The position numbers and the translations under genes were made by a program. The notes below the pieces were generated by a model. That model saw only the letters and a program-made list of their open reading frames with translations. It did no database searches and was not told the origin of the DNA. A stretch of 64,000 nucleotides of DNA, taken from contig JARBJD010000158.1 of assembly GCA_033064195.1 (NCBI GenBank), positions 101,261-165,260 on the forward strand, given 5' to 3'. Positions 23,787 through 36,142 of the stretch are shown piece after piece. Each line of letters starts with the position of its first letter. Within the stretch, counting starts at the first letter, position 1. The stretch is from Blattamonas nauphoetae. Its lineage: Eukaryota; Preaxostyla; Oxymonadida.

Positions 23787-24448
23787 TGGGTATCTTTCCC
23801 CACTTCTCCAGAAAAGCCCCACCGGGGAAGAAAAACTGGAGAAAATAGGAGAGGTTCAAAAGAACGATTGAAATGAAAACACCAAAGGGTTTCAAATAAA
23901 TGCGCCTCTACTGCGCAAGCTCGATTCCGCTGACGGAAGAGCGGGCTGCCTCTACCGCAGCACAAGCCGAGATGTCCTCGAGGCTTGTCCCTCAACAGTT
24001 GTGTGGCAGATGCCCATGTTGATGGGCACTGGTTTGGTTAAAAGGTGTTCCCTCCGCTCACACCATAACCAAACCAGGGCCATCAACTGTTGAGTATTGA
24101 AAGGAGATCTGCTAAAACAGGATTCGAAGAATGAGAAAAGAAAAGAGAGGTCCTTGATCTGTCCTTTAGTCAATATGGCCGTGCCCCCGAAGGGGCTGTC
24201 ACCAGCTGTTGTAGTTTTAGGGAGACTGTTGTTCCGCTCATCTTGAAGCGAACAGCAACAATTTGTTGCTTCCTGTCTTCCATCCCCTACCTTGTTCCTC
24301 TTGTCACAAACTCAAACCCCCCGCTGATGAGGAGGCGAACAGGGTGAATACTCTGATGCCTCGCTTGACACAACTGGATGCCCTTTCTTATCCCTCTGTT
24401 CGACGTCCACCCTCCGTGTGACGCACTCCAGCCATTCTTAAACAGAAG

Positions 24449-24774
24449 GCGAATCTGGTGAACACTCTGCCGCTTATCTTGAAGCGAATCTGGTGAACAC
24501 TCTGCCGCTTATCTTGAAGCGAATCTGGTGAACACTCTGCCGCTTATCTTGAAGCGAATCTGGTGAACACTCTGCCGCTTATCTTGAAGCGAATCTGGTG
24601 AACACTCTGCCGCTTATCTTGAAGCGAATCTGGTGAACACTCTGCCGCTTATCTTGAAGCGAATCTGGTGAACACTCTGCCGCTTATCTTGAAGCGAATC
24701 TGGTGAACACTCTACCGCTTATCTTGAAGCGAATCTGGTGAACACTCTGCCGCTTATCTTGAAGCGAATCTGGT
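24449..24774. repeat. 35-bp tandem repeat, about 9 copies
   Basis: The unit contains GCGAATCTGGTGAACACTCT and CTTATCTTGAA. Copies are almost identical, with one G-to-A change near 24713. Degenerate half-units occur upstream (24240-24440). It lies inside the 4.6-kb insertion and may be a subterminal array of that element. Confidence 0.9.
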
Positions 24775-24779
24775 CATCT

Positions 24780-27700
24780 CTTTCGGACCTGGTTCCAACT
24801 TCATCCATCACCGAGGTGAATGTCTTTCCTTCTTTCCTCACCTGTCCATCCACCGCAACCTCTGCTTCAAACACTTTCTGATGAACACATGAGATGCATC
24901 ACCGCCCGACTGTACGATGATCATTTCAGCATTGATGCCTCTTCCATCTCCTTCTCGTCTTGATGAACATTTGATTGTCGAACGAACAATCGATGGGATC
25001 GCGATGGACTCGTTGCAACGATCTCTTGATTCGAACGCTTCACGACTACCGGGTTGTCGTCTGAGTTAAGCCATTCGTGTGGGATACAAATGAACATATT
25101 GTGCCTAATATTCATCCTGAATGCGATGATATTCACCTCTTCTTCATGCTTCACGAAGAATGATCTTCTTTCTCTCCTCCCACCACGCCTGGTTTTGAAA
25201 TTGAGCCGTTGCGTACAGTTGAGAAGTGTCTAGCTGATTGAATAGTCGATGACTGCCTCGAAGTTAGACGACGCCTTGCTTTTGTATTCTTTCAATCGAT
25301 GTGACTTATGATCAATCACCGTCTGTCGTTGGTGTGGAGTGTTCTTCTCCATTTCAGGTGCGTAATTGTAGAGGACGAGAGATGGCACAGTTGCTTGGTC
25401 AATTCTGAGACTGTCCATCATCCGCCTGAGGCGACGGAATCTTATTCATCAGCAGTGGAGTCAGCAGCTGTTCATGCCTCATGTCTGTGGTTGAATTAGG
25501 TGTGCGCGAAGCCTTGTTCCTCTTCATACTCGATTCAGCTATCGAAAGCGGAAGGAGCAACCATGAAGGGAAAGAATGTGTTCAGCTCAGACACATCACC
25601 AATGAGATTGCTGCCCACTAACTGTTACTTGGTGGACGACTACTTCTCATCATTTGATTTGATCTCGACTTTGACGCTACTGAATTGGAGATTGAGTGAT
25701 CCAAACGTATCCGTTGAGTCCGTTGTTGGGGTGGCAACAATCATACTTGGTCAACTCCCCCGTATCTGGAGGAGTCGAAGCTGAACTTTTGAATCTGAAT
25801 AGGGTGCTTCCACTCGTCGTATTGATGTGGTTGTGGCTGACTCTCACAATCGTTCTGCTCTTGGTCTGGTCCTCCTCCCATCATTGAGCATGGTTGAGAG
25901 GTGATTTGCGCAGCTGTCGGAAGCGCAAGTCGCCGTGAAAGGCAATCAGGCAACTCCAATATATCCATCTCTGCCGTTTCCAACTGTGATGTGGATGTCC
26001 ATCACTTTCGTGCTCATTGTTTCATGCTATTCATTGGTGAATGTCTTGTGCCAATTCCTTTGATGGTGTAGTGGCTCAGAGAAACCATATCTTGACACTT
26101 GCCCATTCCGATGCCAGAGACGACAAATGATCGTCGTCGACGATTTCTGAACTTGAGGTGTTAATCTCCCAGCCGTGAGCGATCTACACATCTTTTCCAC
26201 TCAGGACATCGTCTTAACAATTCAGAGTTACGAGCGTTTTGCCTCGGTTCTTCGACAATGCGCCCAAACCCAGATCTCACCTGCTGAATGAACCGTCCAA
26301 TTGCACTACGGGTGGCTTGAGACCGTCATTGTGAGATTCTTTCGGAGATCGAAGGCCTTGTTGTGGCCAAGGAGGATGTCAACAATCTCCACATTTTCTA
26401 TTCGTATTGGGAACAAGAGTTCACAAGTGATAACGCTTGAACAACAAGATATGCTCTCGAAAACTGCGATAATTCATGGGTCAAACTCAGTACGTTCTTG
26501 ATCTGGCAAGAAGGCTGAAGTACAGCGTATGAGAATGTGGTGAGACTGAACTGAGTGATATGTGCACTTCAAATAGACCCTTCCGTCGAGACTGAACTTT
26601 TCGACGTATCGCACCAAATATTTGTTCGAATAATGTGCAACCATTCGAGTTTATTGATTGTTTCGCTGGATGTTTGGAAGACGCGAATTGTGGAACGGGT
26701 ATGGAATGATTGACAGTGTTCCGTCATTTTTAGTCATTACAACGAATTCTGACATGACATTTTGGTATTGGAACGAACACTATCCATTTCATGAGGCGGT
26801 AGTTTTGTCCCTTGACAGTTTCTTGATGAGCCCACTCTTCGATCGGGCACTGGGATATTCCGACACCAACGATGCTTGTATTGAGAAATGATGCTGTGAA
26901 AGTGTGGGGAATTGTGAGTTAATCGAGGTAACTCGGAAATGGAGCTCCCAGGGTGTTCGCCTGACTTCATCGCCGTTTGGACGATTTCTGTACAATATCT
27001 TGATATATGATAACCTGTTCGAGATGATTGCAGCTTTTCGAGGAGAGTATTGATGTGATCTTAAGCTTTCTGGATCTGACTGGCAAACACTTGTGTTGTC
27101 GTGTCGTAGAGAAACTATCACGTCTGTGCGTTGTTAACTGTATATCAATTGCTCTTGTTCGAAAGAAGGATGCTGCTGCACGTTTCCGGAATCCTGTAAG
27201 GTTCTTCAACCCAAATTGGATGGATCGAAAGGACGTCATCATGTGGTGACTGAACCCTGCCGAATCGGGATATTTGTGACGTACTCCACTTTACTGGATG
27301 GAGGTGACTTCACCCTAAGTCAACTGTGTCTGGAAGACACATTGCTTCGCGTCGGCGGATGCGTCGTCTGGAATCTGATATCAGTCGATCCCCTCGTCAT
27401 ATACACTCGCTGCGGTCTGTTTGCTGCTGTAGATATGTTTTCCTTCAAATTCCTTGTACAATCTGAGGTTGACGCTGTTGTTGTTGATCGCATCCGGACG
27501 AGTCTGTATTCATTTACCCCGTCGTTGTTGTCATATGAACATGATTGAACTAATGAATTGAATCGTCATTGATTTGTTCTTCATCTTTTGTTGCTCCGAG
27601 TAGTATTTTCGTCCATCTTCGTTGCATCATTTGTTCGTGGTTGTGATGCGTTGTTCCTTTCGTCCCAAAAACAGTAGTACTTGTTGAGATGTTGTTGGCA

Positions 27701-28050
27701 CTATCTTGAGTGCACTTGAAGCCTGTTGTATAACATGATCGATCCAGTGACTTCTGAAGAATGGTCACTGGTGTTTTTGTCGAGGCTCAAATTGATGACT
27801 TCCGTGATGAATTCTACAATTTTGATTCTTGTCACTAGCACTGTCTTGAGTGCTGACAAAGTTAGTTTTGTCTTTCTCCTGGAGGACTCGTTTCTTGTCG
27901 GCTGTCATCGGGACAATTGGTGAATCAAAACGATGGATTCAACCACGCATTCGTTGAAAATACAGGAACTAGAAGCTTATTTTTGAGGAAGGACGAAAAT
28001 AGTCTCGGTAAACTTGCTGTAAAAATCTTAGTAGTTTGTTTGTGTAGTTT
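24780..28050. other. Interior of the insertion; no gene recognised
   Basis: About 3.3 kb without a convincing gene. Short frames on both strands carry no motif I recognise. The text may be an old transposase region beyond recognition, but nothing supports that directly. Confidence 0.4.
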
Positions 28051-28139
28051 GATCGGGCCACCCATTCTTCCACTTCCCCGTTGTTAGACTCAACAGTTGA
28101 TGGCCCTGGTTTGGTTATGGTGTGAGCGGAGGGAACACC

Positions 28140-29180
28140 CTGTCGTGAACGAGAGAGAGGGATCGAACAGAATGCTTCCATCTTCCGCATTCGTCGGTTC
28201 GAGAGAGGCGATTGTGTATGTCGAACTGTATTTCACAATTCCATTCGCTCCAATCGACACCTCGTTTGATCTTCCTTCCGTTGTCGATGTGAATGTCACG
28301 TGGAGTGTCACAATCGGATTCAGTGTCAGTTCACAACTCGTCCCTTGCTCAAGATCTGTTCCTGTCAGGCGAACAAAACACGATCCGCGTCGTCTTTCCA
28401 CCAACACAATCTCCATTTTAGTGATCTTTGGAGGGAATGGGACTTTGACTGCGATTCCATCTTCGACATGAAAACCACTCGATTCTGTCCAACTTCCTTT
28501 CAGCGTGTATGTTTCTCCATATTTCAGCTGATTTGATGTTTCTTCTTCTCCAACTCCGAACTCAGCTTTGCTGTGTGTGTCGTTCACGATGGTCACATCC
28601 GACAACGATTCCCAACTTGTGCTTCCATTCGTCAGACTCACCTTTCCTGTTCGAGCGACGAGAGCACGTCCTTCCATCAACACAATCATTCTTGTTCGAT
28701 CGGTGTTCAGTTGTCTCTTTTCGATCCGCAAAATGCGAGCTGGTTCCTTCGGCGTCTGGATTCGTGTTGTGCTGTCTTCAAAATGGATTGTTGTGTCCCC
28801 TCTTTTGAAGCTCAACACTTTGTATTCCGTGCCGTATTCCAGTTGTCCTTTCTTCTTTTCTGTTTCGGTCTCAAACGGATACAACTGAGCGTTATGAATT
28901 TTGAGCTGACCAGAGGGATCTGTTTCGAGATTGATCACTTTCTGGTGAGGTGTCGTCCCATCAGAGTGCACAGATTCCAATGTCAGCGTGAAGGTGGCTT
29001 CGTTCGGAAGAGCAACAGAACCGGATGAGAGTTCCACGAAGTCCAGTGCAACTGTGTATTCACCCACGCTGATGGAGAGCAGACGAGGAGGGACAGGCAT
29101 TGTGGTGAAGACCAATCCACTCTCGAAGAGAACTGGAAGGGAGTCTTTAGTCGCACCAACCACTTCGTACCGCGTGTTGT
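28140..29180 (-). pseudogene. Surface-protein gene, middle piece (Ig-like repeats)
   Basis: Encodes Ig-like modules from YNTRYEVVGATKDSLPVLFE through PKEPARILRIEKRQLNTDRT and KVSLTNGSTSWESLSDVTIV to DGSILFDPSLSFTTG. It closely matches the repeats just before the second beta-helix region of the 4535 gene. Both ends are cut by insertions: the C-terminal side at 28139 by the 4.6-kb insertion, the N-terminal side near 29185 by a 0.95-kb insertion. The last residues (CSLRSHHNQTRAINC) are read from transposon sequence. Confidence 0.8.
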
Positions 29181-29185
29181 AACTG

Positions 29186-30141
29186 GCGCACGTAACCCGA
29201 AATTGGCACGAAACCCGAAATTGTCAACACCTTCTTAACCCATACTTCATTTTTCTCCGAACCCCTATTTTTGTGGGTCCCACTTTTTTTATGGGTCATC
29301 ATCTCGACCCCATAAATCACTTGAGGCAGAAATCGAACCTCCAAAATAGGATCCCTTGTTCAGGGTGCCTATTTAAGAGCCTTTTTGGTCCCCAAAAATG
29401 TTGTCCTTAACATTTTAGCTTAGTGAATCCTAACTTCACGACCACTTTCAAGATTTTTCTTTCTCGTTTGATTTATGGTGGTTTAGGATTGTTTTCTCTC
29501 GAAATGACAATTTTTTGAAAATGAAAAATCCTGGGGAGCTGGACGAAAAATGGGGAAAAACTGACTTCCCTGTATAATAAGCTTAAGAGCTCGAAAACTT
29601 GTTTTGATCATATCTCCACAACCAGACATAGTTCCGACATGAAGTTTTCACCAATATGGATGTTTTGTTGGATATTAATTTTTTCTGAAAATTTTGAGAA
29701 TTTTCGATGACCTCCTATTTCGGACTTTTCAGATATTTTCATTTTATTCGCACAGTCTTAACATTATTCCAATTATCATCACTGAGAACAACAAAATGAT
29801 GGATTTAGGTGATTTCAGGTCATGACTGTGTCAAATCAACTGAATCTGAAGAAGAAACTCCTCTCAGATAGAATGTGAGAAATCGATTTTGCTGACAATG
29901 GCAAAAGTCCGAAATAGGAGGTCATCGAAAATTCTCAAAATTTTCAGAAATATCCATATTGGTGCTTCGTTACTTCAAAACAAGTTTGCTCAAATCGGTT
30001 TTCCCCATTCGTCCAATTATCATTCCATCCAATCCAACACTAAATGTAAGGAGTGTATTCACTAAGCTGAAGGGACTGCACCCAATGGAAAATTCCCTGA
30101 ATCATTTAAGATGATGTATGACAAATTTGAAGTATGGGTAA
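29186..30141. mobile_element. 0.95-kb fold-back insertion
   Basis: Lies between two pieces of one surface-protein gene. Near the edges are inverted copies of TTAACCCATACTTC (about 29239-29252 and 30129-30141). Internally a perfect 46-bp inverted repeat (29684-29729 and 29903-29948), with weaker pairing further out (about 29590-29680 and 29950-29990), would form a long hairpin. No coding capacity. It has the look of a MITE or fold-back element. Confidence 0.55.
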
Positions 30142-33100
30142 GTTCAATGTCGACGGCTTATGATCTGATGAAGAGAACAGGACAGCTGTCAATGAGCCTC
30201 GTCCATCGTCGTCAAATGGTGCCAACAGAGTGACGTTGTTCGACGAACTCGAGTTCACGGAGAGTGTCAGATTGTAGTCTCCTTCCATCCCAATCCCCGA
30301 AAGAGAGATCGTCGCTTTCTTTTCGTCTGATGAATACTGAACAACAGAAACGAGAAATGTCAGACGAGCTGGTTCAGCAGGAACAGAGAATGTGACATTG
30401 GCATCCACAACACAAACTGATCCAGAAACTTCGAGTCGAGTGATTTGATATTTCGTCCCGAATGAAAGGAGAGCATTGGTATTCCCGAAGATGAGCTCAG
30501 TGTGGATGTGAGTTGTCGATGAAGAGTCACCAGAGAGTGTTCCAGTCAGCTCAATCTCATCACCAATTAACGTCGATCCTTCCATCTTCCGAACTCCAAC
30601 AGCAAATCCCTTCTCTCCACCCAACTTCACTCCATTCAGTGTCACCACTGCTGACTTCTGTTTGTCGTCTCCCAGTGAGCAGCCAGCTGATGTGATCCGA
30701 ATCGGTTCAGATGGAGTCCAGAAAGCAGGAGCAGCGACAACAACCACAACTGATGAACTGTTCATTCCATCAATCGAATATGTTGTTCCATATTTCAGAG
30801 TGCCTGTCTTGTTGTACACTTCCACAAGAACGAACCCAGTTGAAATCTCAGAGGAAGTGATGGTCAGAAAAATCGTTTCCGACGGCGATTCAGTCGACTT
30901 CAGAGTGAGTGTGAACGTTTCTGGTGGCATTCGTTGTGTTGAGAGAGTCAGATTCAAAAAGTTTGGATTGGATGACGAAAGCTGAGACGAAATCAACGAA
31001 AGAGTCGGTCCGAGTGGGGTTTTGAACGATGAGGCAGAGAGGAGGATGTGGTCGTCCTCTCCATCCACTGTTCGGATCACCGATTTGATTGTGTAGTCTG
31101 TGTTGTATTGCAGTTGTCCACTTCCTCCAATGTTGATCGTCGATGTTCCACCACTCGTCGAGCTGAATGTAACTGAGAAAGAATGACCTGAAATCAATGT
31201 CACTGTGAACGTCTTTCCAGATGGCAGATTCTCACCAGAAACCGAAAGAACGAAAGTGGACGAGCTGACCTCGGTTTCAGGAGTGAGTGAGGTGATTCGG
31301 GGTGGATGAGGCACTTCGAAGAAGAGACCAGATTTCACAGCAATCGACGACAGTTCTGATTCAAACGACTTCAAATCGTATGTTCCTCCAAACACAACAT
31401 GCGTGCTCGACTCACTTGACCCAATCGAAAAGTTCACAAAACACTTCGTCGATGTCACGTTGAACAGTTCTCCACTCGATGTCAGCTCGTTTGATGTTCG
31501 AGACACAACAGCAAGTGTCTGTCCATCTGATGTCAGCTTCCTTCCAGTCAGCTCAACAATCACCACATCTTTCTTTCCATTCAGAGCACAGTCAACTGAC
31601 GTGATTCGAGGTGGTTCGGCTGGTGTTGTCAATGTCAGCGATTCTCGGAGTGGAATGGCTTGTTCAAGTTCCACACCATTTCCATCCCATGTCACTTTCG
31701 TCACATCGTATTCTGTCGACCATTCCAGTCCGTCTTCTGGTGTTGAATCCAGTTGTGCTGTTCCTGTAAGTGTTGTTGAGTTCGACAGAGTCAGTGGGAT
31801 GTTCCTTTCAAATTCTTCCTTCCTAATCACCATCCAATAACTCCCTTCCTCCAAGTTCGCCCCTTTCACAACAATCTCCGCTGTGCTCAATCCATCCAGC
31901 GTTGAAGATGCTTCGAAAATGAAAGGCCCGACGAAGATTCGATATCCTGTCACTGCCGCTGATCGGAAGACATAGTCAGCACGAGGCAGAATTCCATTCT
32001 CTCCAGACGAAACGACTGCTGTTCCCAAGTTGGACGTTGTTGTGTCATCTCCGAACACGACATGGACGAGTCGAGGAACATTCGATCCATCCAGCAGCAC
32101 AGCCATCGTCCCTTTGATCGGCTTTGTTGTTGTCACACTCACCGTTGCTTCATTTTCATCGAACGCAACATCGAATGACATGATGGTGACGTTTGTTGAG
32201 GGATCTATTTGTGGAACGAGTGTACTGCTAATTTTGGAATCTTTTTGGAAATACACATTTGGTTCCCCTGACGTGGAATCGCAAGATTGGATCATGTCAG
32301 ATGTGATTTGAGTGGAAGAATTTTCGGAGAAATAGATGTCTTTCCCGTTCGGATCTTTTGTTGAGGCACATCCTCTGAATGGGATGAAGGATAGAGACAG
32401 AGTTGTCACTTGGTGAACGTAGATGGTACCAGCACGAGACGATGCAGAGCAATCAACGAAGGCAGTGTTTGAGACTGTCATTGCATCTGATCGGATGAAC
32501 ACAGCTCCATCTTTGTCTGCTTTTGACCATTCGAAGATACATTTGTCGATCAGAGAAGAGGATGCATTCAGAGCAAGGATGCTTCCTCCACAATCATTGG
32601 CAGAACAGTCAGCGAAAGACGAGGCAGAGATTGAGATTGGTTTCTTCGAAGTTAATGAATATTTGAAGCATATTGCTCCCCCATCATCGTTATCCGCTGT
32701 GCAGGTGCATTTGTGGAAGTAGCAGGTTGTGATTGTGAGTGAGGATGATGTCTGGAAGAGCAGGATTGCAGCTCCGCCACCTAAATTTCCATCTGCGACA
32801 GTCATCTCGTTGAATGTGCAGAGAGTGAACGAGACAGATGTCACATCTGATGTCACGTTGTTCAGACGAGCAGGATCAGAGGAGTTCGTTCGGTTTTCGA
32901 ATGAGAATGATAATTCAGTGTTTCGTTGGCGGACGCACGATGAGAAGGAGGTGTTCAGGCATTTCAAGTTCCCTCCAAAGTTCGGCGACATCATTCCTGT
33001 CCCGCTGTCGTGGTTCGTGCTCTTCCGAACGCAACTTCCAACAACGAGCTGACGAACCTCACTTCCGAAGTGCTGCTTGCCTGGCGAGGATGGAGACGAC

Positions 33101-33882
33101 GATGTAACATTCACAAGACTGCTTTCCACCAGATTCGTTCCAACTGCTATGGCAGAGTCGAAAGCATGATGAGATTGGAACGTGAAAAGAGGCCCAGTTC
33201 CAAGTGGAAAGTGCTGATTCGTCATCGAGAGGCCAACTCCACCAATCGAAAGAGATTGAGGTGATGCAGGATGTAGTGCCATTTCATTCATCAGTTCCGT
33301 TCCAAGATCAATCCCACGTTGGTCTTGAGACGTGGCCACGAGTGGAAGAACCGTATTCGACGTTGATTTGTGAGAGCTTCGGATAATCTGGATTTGGTTT
33401 CCGCAGCCATCCAAATCACCAGACACAATGAATGGCGAACAGTCCATGTTAGAAATGATCTCGCTTCCTTCGATTGTCAAATCTGACGACGAAAGCAGAC
33501 ACGCAGAACATCCGGACTCTTGCACATCCAGGCACCATGAGATCATGCGGAGCGTGCTGTTCTGCACATCTAACAACCACGACTTCGGAGTGTTGGTAAG
33601 AGAGTCACGTTGTTTCGCATTTGTGTCCAGATTTCCGAAGGGCGATTTGGTTGTTGTTTCAGTCCCAGATAGTCGAGTCATGTTTCCACGTAATTCAATC
33701 CATGTTGATGTAATCGGAAATGATTCTGTCGAAAACCATCCTGATTCGAACTGTATCACGGTTTTTTCTGAGTTCCAGGTATTGGAGTTTCGCTTCGATT
33801 TCTCAGCAAATACGGTTTTAAAATCCCTGGCAATAGCATCCATTGAGTTAAGGAATTGTAACAGCGAGAGGAAGATGATCAT
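30106..33882 (-). pseudogene. Beta-helix/Ig-like surface protein, 5' piece
   Basis: 1258 codons. Starts MIIFLSLLQFLNSMDAIARD (hydrophobic leader), then a beta-helix (rungs such as SLTITTCYFHKCTCTADNDDGG), then six or more Ig-like modules (PPRITSVDCALNGKKDVVIV and so on). It is the closest paralogue of the gene at 4535 and is unbroken where that gene has its frameshift. The frame enters the 0.95-kb insertion at about 30141 and stops at 30106, so the last residues (about ILQICHTSS) are foreign. The natural continuation is the fragment at 28140-29180 and then 22307-23561. Without the insertions it would be one gene of about 2000 residues. Exported or membrane surface role inferred. Confidence 0.8.
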
Positions 33883-33957
33883 CGAAATCTAGACGGTTCT
33901 CGAACGATGATGAAGAACTGATCGAGAGATTGAGAACCCTTAGTTCGTGTCCAGCCG

Positions 33958-34139
33958 ATGTGGCTGTTTTCTTTTTCGGCTTCTACGTCGAGTCAGTATT
34001 ACAGTCTGCTCCTCCACTTCTTTTTATATTCTCAATACTCCCTTTTTCTTCAAGATGCATCGTTCAGAATCGACAGAATCGTCGAACAAACACAACCAAC
34101 TCCAATTGCCCCAGCAATAAAAGAAATCAAGTGGGAATA
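33958..34139 (+). pseudogene. C-terminal exon of a plus-strand SPRY gene
   Basis: The last part reads ASFRIDRIVEQTQPTPIAPA then IKEIKWE and a stop, matching the final exons of the intact genes ending at 51728, 53808 and 57619. A TTCTTCAAG-type acceptor precedes it. The upstream SPRY domain is missing, so this is a 5'-truncated copy. Confidence 0.7.
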
Positions 34140-34189
34140 AGAAGCGAAAACGAACAATCAATCTGACTGCTTCTTGTTTTCTTCCACAG

Positions 34190-36142
34190 AAGCGTCTTCT
34201 GTTGTCGCTGCCCGTCCAAGCATTCCAACATTCTCCAACTTCCTCTTCCGCGAAGTCCAATCCTGACACTCTCCATCATTCCAATCACTATCTGCTCTCC
34301 CCTTTTCAAGATGATGCACGATTGATCTGTTCACTTGATGCAGCAGGTGTGAATGGGATGACACGAATGACGAAAGTGGAATTCGGACCGACTAGGGATA
34401 TTGCGCTTGTCATCCCACACATCAGCACAACGTAATTTTAGATGATCGGTGTCCAACACTACGTTTGCATGAAACACATCATTCTGCTCTCCCGACGAAA
34501 TGAGCAATATTCTATACATTGCTCCAGGTCCCTCCGCATCGCCAATCGGAAATTATTGAGTGCTGGCCCATCACCAAGACAGCATTCACTGCACTGTTCA
34601 TGTTGGACTTGTTTTCCATTTCTGCAATAAAGCCAAAACAGCCCGCGGAATTGGGTGATTCTAAATGAAATGTTACTTGTCACTATGGTGCGTCTCAAAA
34701 AATCAAAAATTGCACAATTTGCATTCAGCTGCTTTCAGGACTGAAAAGTGCTAAATTTAGTAGATTTTGCTTTGATCGCGTTCGATTGAGCTCTTTTTTG
34801 ATCAGGACATTTTTTCACATTTATTTCTTCGTAACGTTTCAGAAATCAAAGAGGTGGTGGTAAACGACATAAAAAATCGGATTTGTGAGAGAAATGCGAA
34901 TTGAAAACATCTATCATCAAAAAAGCCTTGAAAAGCCTCTCTTGTCCATCTCTCTTCAAACATTGAGAATCTCTATGCAATTTCTTGTGTGTGTCGGAAT
35001 GGCGTATTTGTGACATGGATGTGAAGGAACGACACGTTTAATGGTTTGCTACAGAGGAGGGAGGCAGATCAGAAAAAGCGAGTTCACTGTGAGAAGAGAA
35101 GAACGGGATCACCAGATCTGAATGAGACACCTGTTGGAAAAGAGTTGAAAAAACTCGAAATCACACTAAAACATTGAGATGTCAAGTGTTGTAGTTGGAT
35201 CTGAGTTGTTGGAAAGAATGACCTGGACATTAAGATGAGAATATATTTACTGTTCAAACGATGGGGGTCGGCTTCAAATGATGTGTAAGAACGAGGTACT
35301 TGTACAATTTTGGGGTAATATGCAAGTTTGAGCGAAGGAGGATAGCTGAAAGAAGAAATCAGAAGAAAAAGATGGGATGAAGACTCAGAAAAACTGAAAA
35401 CACCTTAATCATGTCGAAGGAAGGAGAATATGAGCGCTCTGAAAATTACATAGAGTTTCTGCTCGTGTGGCAGAAGAAAATACGCGGGTAACAATTCATT
35501 TAGAATCACCCAATTGTCGTCGATTCCTGAAGAGAGTGAAGAGATCTAAACCACATCCAACCGAAGTAAAACAATCAAAAATGAAAGAAAAAGAGGGGAT
35601 GGACAGAATCAGCCCTCACAAACACGGGCAAGCCATTATGGACGATTAACACAAACCGTCTCTGCACTTTCCTGACAACGGCATTTCACGATCGTTCTCG
35701 ACTGTTTATGCGTTTGCGGGACAACTAGGGTTCCGACGCAGGCAGTACGTCGTTTAGGATGGCGTGGTGACAGAACAGAAGAGGAAAGACGAACATTGCT
35801 GCTTCTGTTGTCGCCAGAATATGAACAGAGAAATGGACATCAAACAACACACACGATTCCCACAATCGACGTCTAACTCGTCCCAAACCGGCAGTCGGAC
35901 AGAAAAGACGACATCCCCAGAATGACGAACGAATCACGAAGCAAGTTGTCATGTTTCATTTCCCTTCTCTCCTCTCTTGATGTTGATTTCCGGACCTTCG
36001 ATTTCTTTGAAAACCGGGGGAATGGGAAACAACTTAAAGAAAGAGTGAACAATGGTGAAGTGGAACAGATTTTGATGCCAAGAAAGAGACCAAACTCACT
36101 GATTATTCGAACATCCCGAAAAGAAAGTGGTCGGTCTGGATC
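34190..36142 (+). repeat. Duplicated flank of the plus-strand SPRY genes, decayed
   Basis: Several blocks recur downstream of the gene ending at 51728. 34310-34440 (SLDAAGVNGMTRMTKVEF) matches 51905-52030. 34450-34640 matches 52030-52215. 35500-35640 (PHPTEV...MDRISPHK) matches 52250-52375 and 57730-57830. 35750-35950 matches 52480-52610 and contains a C-x2-C...H-type motif (CCFC...). The frames are broken, so this looks like a decayed neighbour gene duplicated with the SPRY gene. Bases 34700-35450 hold nothing I recognise. Confidence 0.55.

Larger units (their letters stand above)
23562..28139. mobile_element. 4.6-kb insertion with nested inverted repeats
   Basis: The insertion splits a surface-protein gene. 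A perfect 27-bp inverted repeat joins 23562-23588 and 24018-24044. A perfect 52-bp inverted repeat joins 24044-24095 and 28088-28139. The segment from about 23582 to 23642 is also the inverse of about 28050-28108. This suggests a roughly 4.1-kb element next to, or overlapping, a smaller 0.48-kb element with related ends. Inside are a 29-nt A tract (23756-23784) and a 35-bp satellite. No reading frame longer than about 110 codons survives, so it is non-autonomous or long decayed. No target duplication is obvious. Confidence 0.7.

Noticed and set aside
23880-23960. Minus-strand text resembling the start of U4 snRNA (AGCTTGCGCAGTAGAGGCGC)
   Set aside because: Similarity is limited to about 20-30 bases, the following stems and the Sm site could not be found, and it lies in repetitive insertion sequence.
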